Below are positions 57,679-63,808 of a stretch of 64,000 bases of DNA, in pieces (the first letter of the stretch is position 1; each line of letters opens with the position of its first letter). The translations under genes and the position numbers were made by a program. This DNA is from Cellulosilyticum lentocellum DSM 5427. GTDB taxonomy: Bacteria; Bacillota; Clostridia; Lachnospirales; Cellulosilyticaceae. The notes under the pieces are model-generated. The model saw nothing but the letters and a program-made list of their open reading frames with translations. It was not told the DNA's origin and ran no database searches. The DNA lies in contig NC_015275.1 of assembly GCF_000178835.2 (NCBI RefSeq), positions 4,555,001 to 4,619,000 on the forward strand, in the 5' to 3' direction.

Positions 57679-57733
57679 GGTTGCTTACAGCCAAACATGC
57701 ACTCACCTTTTAAGTGAAACCGCAAAGGCAACC
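57679..57733 (+). ncRNA. Y-RNA-like module 1, array 1 (short leader module)
   Basis: GGTTGC (57679-57684) pairs with GCAACC (57728-57733). TTACAGCC follows the 5' strand. The interior holds CTCACCTTTTAAGTGAAA (57702-57719), almost identical in the first module of array 2, where the closing stem differs by a compensatory G-C to A-T change. No tRNA-like fold. Confidence 0.72.
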
Positions 57734-57741
57734 TGTTATTT

Positions 57742-57866
57742 AAAGGCACATGCAGCTACTCATTAGGATCTTGCGATCATATGATCTTGCTGGTTCGAGT
57801 CCAGCCTAATACTTATGGTATTAGTGGCGGAATTTGGTAAACGCACAAGTTTAAAAGCGTGCCTTG
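57742..57866 (+). ncRNA. Y-RNA-like module 2, array 1, containing a circularly permuted tRNA-Leu-like fold
   Basis: Closing stem AAGGCAC (57743-57749) with GTGCCTT (57859-57865); ATGCAGC follows the 5' strand. Inside, in permuted order: anticodon-stem 3' strand CTTG (57770-57773); a class II variable arm GATC-ATAT-GATC (57775-57786); a T arm GCTGG-TTCGAGT-CCAGC (57789-57805); acceptor 3' strand CTAATAC (57806-57812); loop TTATG; acceptor 5' strand GTATTAG (57818-57824); TG; a D arm GCG-GAATTTGGTAAA-CGC (57827-57844); A; and anticodon-stem 5' strand CAAG (57846-57849). All arms pair exactly. The D arm and long variable arm are those of bacterial tRNA-Leu. The terminal stem replaces the anticodon loop, as in YrlA-type Y RNAs. 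Confidence 0.8.
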
Positions 57867-57877
57867 TGAACATATTT

Positions 57878-57932
57878 AAAGGTACTTACAGCCACATAAA
57901 ATTTTCTAGGGTGGAAACAACAATGTACCTTG
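57878..57932 (+). ncRNA. Y-RNA-like module 3, array 1 (short)
   Basis: Closing stem AAGGTAC (57879-57885) with GTACCTT (57925-57931). TTACAGCC follows the 5' strand, with a possible inner GCCAC/GTGG pairing. No tRNA-like domain. Compared with module 2 the stem changes C-G to T-A, keeping pairing. Confidence 0.7.
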
Positions 57933-57943
57933 AAAAATAGTAG

Positions 57944-58085
57944 AAAGACATGAACAGCCATGTTCTTATTTAGGAGTTTAGAGGTTGTGAGTTGAAATCT
58001 CACCTGTAATAGCTCTTTTCTAGAAGGACCACTATTATGGTAGCTCAAAAGATTAGGAGTACTGGCTATAAATAATAATGTCTTG
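57944..58085 (+). ncRNA. Y-RNA-like module 4, array 1, with permuted tRNA-like fold
   Basis: Closing stem AAGACAT (57945-57951) with ATGTCTT (58078-58084); GAACAGCC follows. T arm GTGAG-TTGAAAT-CTCAC (57987-58003) preceded by a 5-nt variable loop AGGTT. Acceptor 3' strand CTGTAATAG (58004-58012) pairs (two G-U) with CTATTATGG (58032-58040) across a 19-nt loop. Then TAGCTC...GGAGT resembles a D arm (58041-58060). The order T arm, acceptor, D arm is the same permutation as in module 2. Confidence 0.7.
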
Positions 58086-58109
58086 TTTACTACTATAATA
58101 AAATAGCTG

Positions 58110-58202
58110 AAAGACACTAACAGCCAACAAAAGATTGGTTAAGCTCACTTCTCCTCTTGGGGATTTGAGGGGTTCGATTCCCTTTACTTTAAAAGTGCCT
58201 TG
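58110..58202 (+). ncRNA. Y-RNA-like module 5, array 1, with T-arm-containing insert
   Basis: AAGACACT (58111-58118) pairs with AGTGCCTT (58194-58201) with one mismatch; TAACAGCC follows. The interior has a D-loop-like TTGGTTAAG, a hairpin CTCA...CTCC-TCTT-GGGG...TGAG, and a T arm GGGG-TTCGATT-CCCT (58169-58183), apparently in normal tRNA order. The array ends with GGCTATTTTTTT, so the last stem doubles as the terminator. Confidence 0.62.
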
Positions 58203-58206
58203 AAGG

Positions 58207-58470
58207 CTATTTTTTTATTTTCTTGTAAATAAATATTCCCATTCCTACTACAAGTATCAATCCACAAACTGTTATGGCTACTGCCTCTAAAGACACTGAG
58301 CTACTTACAAATATAGCTGTAGGGCCATCAGCCCCTCCAATAATGGCAATAGATGCTGACTCCTTGCCATTCTCATTTAGTATAAATACCATACTTATGA
58401 TGCTTATTACTACTAAACCTATTATGGTAAGAACGATTCCTTTTTTATTAGTCCATTTATTATCTCTCAT
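58207..58470 (-). CDS. small membrane protein with a GGADGPT motif
   Basis: 87 aa, two helices (GIVLTIIGLVVISIISMVFIL and LEAVAITVCGLILVVGMGIFIY). Between them is SIAIIGGADGPTAIFVSS, the signature otherwise found in the sodium-pumping decarboxylase beta subunit (OadB). The protein is far too short to be a decarboxylase subunit. Its ATG overlaps the upstream MBL stop by 4 bp, and AAGGAGATGG precedes it. Orphan short proteins with this motif occur in Firmicutes; function unknown. Confidence 0.72.
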   Translation of the reverse strand: MRDNKWTNKKGIVLTIIGLVVISIISMVFILNENGKESASIAIIGGADGPTAIFVSSSVSLEAVAITVCGLILVVGMGIFIYKKIKK

Positions 58471-59198
58471 TGGTCCATCTCCTTATATCTCTCAACGATT
58501 CTAAAACCTTCCTTTAATATCTCCGCTTTAGTAATGTGCTTGTCCAAATGCATACAATATACCTTATTTCTATATGGTTCCTCTATCATCTCTTTTAGCT
58601 TCTTCAATGACATATGACTATTCTTTTCATAATCTAGCCCACAAGTATCATGATAAATAACATCTATCTGTCCATTTTTCAGTCCTTGTATGACCTCAGT
58701 AGATAATTGATTAGCATCTCCGCTATAATAGAGTGTTTTCCCTTGTATCTTCAATATGAATCCATAAGCCTCTATAGTGTCTACATGCGTCACTGGTATA
58801 TGCCTAATACCTATTTTACCTAAATACTGATCCTGTATATAGATTTCCTGATTCTCATCATTGATAGCTAAGAGCTCATACATTTCCCCACTCACACCTA
58901 CTGACTCTAAAAACTTCGCTATATGTTCTTTATGAGGATATATAATAGTAGCTTTTTTACCTAGCAAATAATAAAAATAAAAAATAACCTCGCCTACGCT
59001 TCCTACATGATCTGGATGTGTATGTGTGATAATCATGTAGATCTGATTAACACCTTCCAATAATTTCTGCTTTTGAAGTTCATGAAACACTGTACCGCCA
59101 CAATCTATCAAAAGCATTCTATCCTCTTTCTTAATATAAGCACTGGTATTCCCTAGGTCTGTGTTAAATGCACTACCGATTCCAATAAATTTTAACAT
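58467..59198 (-). CDS. metallo-beta-lactamase-fold hydrolase (RNase Z/phosphodiesterase-like)
   Basis: 243 aa. Metal ligands: HTHPDHVG (H-x-H-x-D-H) near residue 59, His in PVTHVDTIEAYGF near 136, Asp in LYYSGDANQLS near 159 and His in VYCMHLDKHI near 217. The fold and motifs match the RNase Z/PhnP side of the superfamily, which includes tRNA 3' endonucleases and cyclic-phosphate phosphodiesterases. It lacks the long exosite arm of RNase Z. It sits between the two RNA arrays and starts 8 bp from the element at 59207, so an RNA-end-processing role is plausible but inferred. GAGGTGTG precedes the ATG. Confidence 0.82.
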   Translation of the reverse strand: MLKFIGIGSAFNTDLGNTSAYIKKEDRMLLIDCGGTVFHELQKQKLLEGVNQIYMIITHTHPDHVGSVGEVIFYFYYLLGKKATIIYPHKEHIAKFLESVGVSGEMYELLAINDENQEIYIQDQYLGKIGIRHIPVTHVDTIEAYGFILKIQGKTLYYSGDANQLSTEVIQGLKNGQIDVIYHDTCGLDYEKNSHMSLKKLKEMIEEPYRNKVYCMHLDKHITKAEILKEGFRIVERYKEMDQ

Positions 59199-59206
59199 TT
59201 CACACC

Positions 59207-59251
59207 TCGCAAACTTTTTTTCATGAATTTTCTATTAATTAGCTTTATTAT
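59207..59251 (+). promoter_or_regulatory. 20-bp regulon element and -10 of RNA array 2
   Basis: TCGCAA-ACTTTTTT-TCATGA at 59207-59226, with TATTAT (59246-59251) at the -10 position and the first stem at GG 59262. TCATGA-to-GG and TCGCAA-to-TCATGA distances (41 and 14 nt) equal those in array 1. Confidence 0.78.
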
Positions 59252-59261
59252 AAGCCTACAA

Positions 59262-59309
59262 GGTTACTTACAGCAACTTTCTCACCTGTTAAGTGAAAAA
59301 ACAGTAACC
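59262..59309 (+). ncRNA. Y-RNA-like module 1, array 2 (short leader module)
   Basis: GGTTAC (59262-59267) pairs with GTAACC (59304-59309). TTACAGC follows; the interior CTCACCTGTTAAGTGAAA (59281-59298) differs from array 1 at one base. The stem base pair change relative to array 1 is compensatory. Confidence 0.72.
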
Positions 59310-59317
59310 TGTTCTAT

Positions 59318-59426
59318 AAAGGCACATGCAGCCATATATTAAGTTGTCACTAGTTCGATTCTAGTCTAATAAGGAAATATCTTTATTAGTAGCTCAGTTG
59401 GTAGAGCACTGCAAACTAGTGCCTTG
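59318..59426 (+). ncRNA. Y-RNA-like module 2, array 2, with circularly permuted tRNA-like fold
   Basis: Closing stem AAGGCAC (59319-59325) with GTGCCTT (59419-59425); ATGCAGCC follows. T arm ACTAG-TTCGATT-CTAGT (59349-59365), acceptor 3' CTAATAA (59366-59372), 10-nt loop, acceptor 5' TTATTAG (59383-59389), TA, then a textbook D arm GCTC-AGTTGGTA-GAGC (59392-59407). All three stems are perfect. The anticodon stem is weak or replaced by the closing stem. Confidence 0.8.
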
Positions 59427-59431
59427 TATCT

Positions 59432-59546
59432 AAAGACGCCTTATCAGTAACCAACCTTATTGCTCCAAACTTTAAGTCCACGTCAGGAGTATTCCTTAGA
59501 GAATATTAAGGGTTCGAATCCCGATGCAATTGTGGAGGGCGTCTTG
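59432..59546 (+). ncRNA. Y-RNA-like module 3, array 2, with tRNA-like fold in normal order
   Basis: Closing stem AAGACGCC (59433-59440) with GGCGTCTT (59538-59545). Interior: ATTGC (59459-59463) pairs with GCAAT (59526-59530) as an acceptor-like stem. Possible D arm CTCC...GGAG, an anticodon-like hairpin GTATTC...GAATAT (59489-59506), and a T arm GGG-TTCGAAT-CCC (59510-59522). A T-rich tail (59549-59558) follows, so partial termination before the TROVE gene is possible. Confidence 0.65.
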
Positions 59547-59577
59547 AATTTATTTTTTAATCAAGGAGATGATTTTT

Positions 59578-61056
59578 ATGAAAAACAAGTTTTTATCATT
59601 CTTACAAAAGGAAACGAATATTACATATACAGAAAATGGAGCAACTGCTCTTAAAACAACTAATAGCAACCTTCTTGACCTCTTTGGTACTATCGGTAGT
59701 CTTAGAGCACGTGACGAAAGTGAAATTGAACGACTCTTTAGCACTGCCTTAGCAGAAGATACTTTACTTGCTACTAAAATGGCCTTTTATGCACGTAATA
59801 TCCGTGGTGGACTCGGTGAACGTCGTACCTTTAGGGTTATTCTTAAATATTTAGCTACATTAGCACCTGAAATAGTGATTAAGAATTTTGATGCTATTGC
59901 TTTATTAGGCCGTTATGATGACTTCTATACCTTAGTAGATACACCAGTTGAAGAAGCTATGTGGACTTATCTCAAGGAACAATTCACTCTAGATCTAGGG
60001 AACTACCATGCCAACGAGCCTATTAGCTTATTAGCTAAGTGGTTAAAGTCTGTCAATGCTAGCTCTGATGATACAGCACGCCTTGGTAAGTTAACTGCCA
60101 AAAGACTTGGTCTTTCTGAAAAAGCTTATAGGCAAACACTCTCTAAACTTCGTAAGTATATTGATGTAACAGAAGTAAAAATGTCTGGTCAAAACTGGAG
60201 CGAGATTGCTTATGAGCATGTACCTTCAAGGGCCATGTTTATCTATCACAAGGCCTTTAAAGCTCATGATGAAGAAGGCTTCACGAATTACTTAAACGCT
60301 GTTATTAAAGGTGAGGCTAAAGTTAATGCAAGCACCTTATATCCCTATGATATCTTAGAGCAGCTTGGACTATCTGAACGTAATTCAAACTTCTCTTTTC
60401 ATCACTATGATGCTTTGTTAGAGGAGCAATGGAAGAGCCTTCCTAACTATGTGACAGGTGAGCAGAATGTACTAGTTATGGCTGATACTTCTGGCTCTAT
60501 GAGAGGGCGTCCTATCCACTCCTCTATTGGTCTAGCACTTTACTTTGCTGAACGTAACAAGGGTGCTTTTAAAGATACTTTTATGACGTTCTCAAGTAGG
60601 CCTTCTTTAATTAAAGTAAAGGGCAATACCCTCTATGATAAAATTAAATGCATACCTGCTATTGTGGAGAATACAGACCTAGAAGCTGCTTTTAATCTTA
60701 TTTTAACTGTTGCTGTAAAAAATAAGCTTAGTGCCGATGAACTTCCAGCTTCTTTGGTTATTATTACTGATATGGAATTTGACTTTGCAACAACTGCTAG
60801 AGGCAACTGGACCTTCTACAATAGCATGGTGAAAAACTATGCAGCTCATGGCTATGCTATGCCTAATGTTATCTTCTGGAATGTCAACTCTAGAAATGAT
60901 GTGTTTCAGGTTACTTCAAACTATAAAGGCGTCCAAATGGCTAGTGGTCAGTCTCCATCCGTCTTCAAGTCAATCTTAGCCAACATTGGTAAGACCCCTT
61001 ATGATGCAATGCTATCTGTGTTAAATGATCCTATGTATGACTTAATTACTGTCTAA
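59578..61056 (+). CDS. rsr: TROVE-domain (Ro60/Rsr) RNA-binding protein
   Basis: 492 aa from ATG 59578 (AAGGAG upstream; ATG 59569 lies within the spacer). N-terminal TROVE ring of helical repeats: LFSTALAEDTLLATKMAFYARNIRGGLGERRTFRVILKYLA, FDAIALLGRYDDFYTLVDTP, LAKWLKSVNASSDDTARLGKLTAKRLGLSEKAYRQTLSKLRKYIDVTE. C-terminal vWA domain with MIDAS VMADTSGSMRGR near residue 300 and ITDMEFD near 398. Ro60 proteins bind misfolded RNAs in the central hole and Y RNAs on the outer surface. The gene starts 32 nt after RNA array 2, so array and protein are probably one transcript, as with bacterial rsr-Y RNA loci. Confidence 0.94.
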   Translation: MKNKFLSFLQKETNITYTENGATALKTTNSNLLDLFGTIGSLRARDESEIERLFSTALAEDTLLATKMAFYARNIRGGLGERRTFRVILKYLATLAPEIVIKNFDAIALLGRYDDFYTLVDTPVEEAMWTYLKEQFTLDLGNYHANEPISLLAKWLKSVNASSDDTARLGKLTAKRLGLSEKAYRQTLSKLRKYIDVTEVKMSGQNWSEIAYEHVPSRAMFIYHKAFKAHDEEGFTNYLNAVIKGEAKVNASTLYPYDILEQLGLSERNSNFSFHHYDALLEEQWKSLPNYVTGEQNVLVMADTSGSMRGRPIHSSIGLALYFAERNKGAFKDTFMTFSSRPSLIKVKGNTLYDKIKCIPAIVENTDLEAAFNLILTVAVKNKLSADELPASLVIITDMEFDFATTARGNWTFYNSMVKNYAAHGYAMPNVIFWNVNSRNDVFQVTSNYKGVQMASGQSPSVFKSILANIGKTPYDAMLSVLNDPMYDLITV

Positions 61057-61086
61057 ATTACCTTTCTAAGGCATTACACTAGTAAT

Positions 61087-61130
61087 ATAAAAAGGCGATA
61101 CTAGCATTAATTTGTTAGTATCGCCCTTTA
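61087..61130 (+). terminator. terminator after the TROVE gene
   Basis: AAAAAGGCGATACTA / TAGTATCGCCCTTT hairpin with a T-rich tail. Confidence 0.85.
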
Positions 61131-61189
61131 TGTATTTTTATGATAAATCTATCTCAATAGCTTTCTTTCATTTCATACACTATTAGTTT

Positions 61190-61766
61190 TTAAATTCTTG
61201 CTAGTTGTTTGATAGAGGTGAATGGTCCCTTTAGATTAGCCATTTGTACAACCTTTGCTAATTGAGTAGCTGGTATATCTTTTTTATTTTCTATCCAATA
61301 TCTTATCAATCCTAGTTGTGCACTTGCAATGTATTCCAGCAAATATCTTTGTTCTATAGATAACTGATTTTCCTCTATTCCTAACTTATCTAATGCTACT
61401 CGTTTACCACATTCTTTAATTTTCCTTTGTAATGTAACATCTGGCTTTTTTGCAATAAATAGTGTCATCATCTCCTCATGATTTTCAAACAATTGATTCA
61501 TTATTATACATATTTCTTCTAAGTTTCCATTCATAAAACCTTCTATCATCCTTGATATAATGCCTATTACTTCTTCAAAAATCTGTTCTTGTACTTTGGC
61601 TAATAGGTCATAAATATCTTGATAATAGTAATAAAAGGTCCCTCTATAGATTTTAGCTTCCCTTGTAATTTCACCTATTGTAATTTTTTCTATCCCTTTT
61701 TTTTCCATAAAGCTTTAAAAATGCGTTTAATATTTTTATTCTTGTAATCTGTGTATCCTTTACCAT
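61190..61766 (-). pseudogene. TetR-family regulator with N-terminal frameshift
   Basis: From ATG 61766 the frame reads MVKDTQITRIKILNAFLKL, a normal TetR N-terminus. At about 61709 one extra base shifts the frame. The following frame, openable from ATG 61708, continues MEKKGIEKITIGEITREAKIYRGTFYYYYQDIYDLL, the TetR helix-turn-helix, and a C-terminal domain to 61190. Joined, the gene would encode about 191 aa. As it stands, either the regulator is broken or a shorter 172-aa protein lacking helix 1 is made. It is divergent from the ABC exporter genes it would be expected to control. Confidence 0.8.
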
Positions 61767-61893
61767 CTTAGATTACCTACCTATCCAACATTTTCTTAAC
61801 AATTGTCTATTTTGTTTTTATTCTATCTTATTTATTATAACCATATACCAACTCCAGATTGGAATCAACATTAATTGTAAAGAAGGCGATCTA

Positions 61894-62658
61894 ATGTCTA
61901 TGTTAACCACCCCTACTATATGCCTAGAGCATATTAATAAGTCCTTTGGCAAAAATCAAATCCTATTTGATATTTCTCTAACTATTCCTGAAGGTTGTAT
62001 ATATGGCCTTTTAGGCCCCTCTGGTTGTGGGAAAAGTACTTCTGTTAAAATCATGGCTGGTATTTCTAAACAAGACTCCGGAAAAGTCTATATATTAGGC
62101 CAGGAAATGCCGAATCTAATGCTCATGTCCCAAATAGGATATATGTCTCAGTCTAGCGCCCTTTATCCTACACTTTCTGGCTATGAAAATCTAAAGTTCT
62201 TCGGAAGCTTATATGGTTTTAATAAACAGCTCCTTCAAGAAAGATTTGAATATGTATCCACCCTTGTTAACTTAACCGACTATCTACCTAAATATGTTTC
62301 CACCTATTCTGGTGGCATGAAGCAAAGACTAGCTTTAGCTATTTCACTCTTAGCTAATCCTAAAGTTCTCATTCTTGATGAGCCCACGGTAGGAATAGAC
62401 CCTCTTCTTAGATATAGTATTTGGGAGGAATTATATAAGCTTGCTGAGCAAAAGATAACTATTCTTATTACAACTCATGTTATGGATGAAGCTGCTAAAT
62501 GTCATGAGCTAGCTATGATGTATAATGGCACGATCCTTGCTGCGGGTACTCCTGAACAAATTCTAGAAAAAGCTCAAGTTACTAATATAGAAGATGCCTT
62601 TATCTATTTTGGCAAATCTCATATTTCTTCAAAGGAGGTCCTTTCCTATGAGAATTAA
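61894..62658 (+). CDS. ABC-2 type exporter ATP-binding protein
   Basis: 254 aa. Walker A GPSGCGKST near residue 42, Q-loop YMSQSSALYPTLSGYEN, signature YSGGMKQRLALAISLL near 148, Walker B VLILDEPTVGIDP, and the switch His in ITTHVMDEA. Sequence group is that of drug/daunorubicin-type exporters. AAGAAGG precedes the ATG. It overlaps the permease gene by 11 bp. Divergent from the damaged TetR gene. Confidence 0.92.
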   Translation: MSMLTTPTICLEHINKSFGKNQILFDISLTIPEGCIYGLLGPSGCGKSTSVKIMAGISKQDSGKVYILGQEMPNLMLMSQIGYMSQSSALYPTLSGYENLKFFGSLYGFNKQLLQERFEYVSTLVNLTDYLPKYVSTYSGGMKQRLALAISLLANPKVLILDEPTVGIDPLLRYSIWEELYKLAEQKITILITTHVMDEAAKCHELAMMYNGTILAAGTPEQILEKAQVTNIEDAFIYFGKSHISSKEVLSYEN

Positions 62659-63808
62659 AGCTTTAACTACAAGAATTCTAACTCAAGTCACCCATGATAA
62701 GAGAACCATTGCTCTTATTCTTATTGCTCCCCTTGTTATCTTAAGCCTTGTTTATTTCATCCTTAATTCTGAAAGTAGCAGTTATAACCTTGGTATTGTT
62801 ACAGCTCCTGGTGCTTATATTGAAGAACTTACTCATAATGATGATTTGGATATCAAGCTTACCTATCTTAAAAGTGAAGATATCCCAAATGCTATAAAAA
62901 ATAAAGAAATCCTCGCAGCCATTGATATGAATCCAAGTATGACTGAGGCCAAAATTTACTTAGACGGTACAAACAGTTTAGATGCTGAAAAAGTCCAAGC
63001 ATTAGTAAAAAGTTCCGCTCTAAAAGTACTTCAAAATAATATGAAACAAAATGCTGAAGATACTAAAGAAAAGCTTAGCACTCTCTTAGATAGCCTCACT
63101 CAATTAAAGACTAAAATGCCTCAAGTGAAATTACAGGTACCAGAAATAGATCTATCTGAGCTTAATATGACTGAGCCAAACTTTACTACTGACTATATTT
63201 ATGGTGAAGAGGATACCTCTTTCTTTGATAACTTCGGAGCTGGGCTTATTGGGATTATTATCTTCTTCGTTGTCTTTCTAATTGCTGGCATTAATTTTCT
63301 TACTGAAAGAACTTCAGGCACTTTGGAAAAGCTCCTCTCTACACCTATCAAAAGGAGTGAAATAATCATCGGCTATGTATTTGGCTTTAGTTTATTAGCC
63401 TTGCTTCAAACGCTCCTGATTACTTTCTTTGTTATTTATGTTCTCGGTCTAAAAGTAGTCGGTAGTATATGGTACGTACTTCTTATTAACCTTTTAACCG
63501 CTATTACTGCCCTAACACTTGGTATTTTACTCTCTAGTTTAGCTAATAATGAATTTCAAATGGTTCAATTCATCCCTATTGTGATTCTCCCTCAAGTCTT
63601 TTTATGTGGCTTATTTAATTTATCAAATGGTTGGGAGATTGTCGGACTCTTGATGCCTCTTCACTATACAACTAATGCTTTAACAGAAGTCATGCTTAAA
63701 GGTAGTGGTTTTGAAAGGATTTGGCTAGACTGTCTCATCCTCTTAGGTTGTTCTTTAATATTCATGTTCTTAAATATACAGCTACTTAAGCGACAAAGAA
63801 GCTTGTAA
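62648..63808 (+). CDS. ABC-2 type exporter permease
   Basis: 386 aa from ATG 62648 (AAAGGAGG upstream). One N-terminal helix (TIALILIAPLVILSLVYFIL), a large extracytoplasmic loop (about 40-205, with a coiled-coil-like KLSTLLDSLTQLKTKMPQVKL), and five C-terminal helices from 210 (AGLIGIIIFFVVFLIAGINFLTERTSGTLEKLLSTPIKRSEIIIGYVFGF). This is the ABC2_membrane_3/YhgE-like topology of multidrug or lipid exporters. The partner ATPase is directly upstream. Confidence 0.9.
   Translation: MRIKALTTRILTQVTHDKRTIALILIAPLVILSLVYFILNSESSSYNLGIVTAPGAYIEELTHNDDLDIKLTYLKSEDIPNAIKNKEILAAIDMNPSMTEAKIYLDGTNSLDAEKVQALVKSSALKVLQNNMKQNAEDTKEKLSTLLDSLTQLKTKMPQVKLQVPEIDLSELNMTEPNFTTDYIYGEEDTSFFDNFGAGLIGIIIFFVVFLIAGINFLTERTSGTLEKLLSTPIKRSEIIIGYVFGFSLLALLQTLLITFFVIYVLGLKVVGSIWYVLLINLLTAITALTLGILLSSLANNEFQMVQFIPIVILPQVFLCGLFNLSNGWEIVGLLMPLHYTTNALTEVMLKGSGFERIWLDCLILLGCSLIFMFLNIQLLKRQRSL

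Noticed and set aside
57851-58117. 88-codon minus-strand open frame across array 1
   Set aside because: It crosses four structured modules, has no ribosome-binding site, and its protein has no coherent character.
57742-58202. Ordinary tRNA genes in the RNA arrays
   Set aside because: T arms and D arms are perfect, but the order is permuted in several modules, acceptor stems are closed by short loops, and no CCA end or free 5' acceptor end exists. They are tRNA mimics, not functional tRNA genes.
57679-58202. CRISPR-like repeat array
   Set aside because: Repeated motifs are short (closing stems and CAGC) and spacing is irregular; units differ in length from about 55 to 142 nt and fold as RNAs, with no direct repeats of 23-40 bp.
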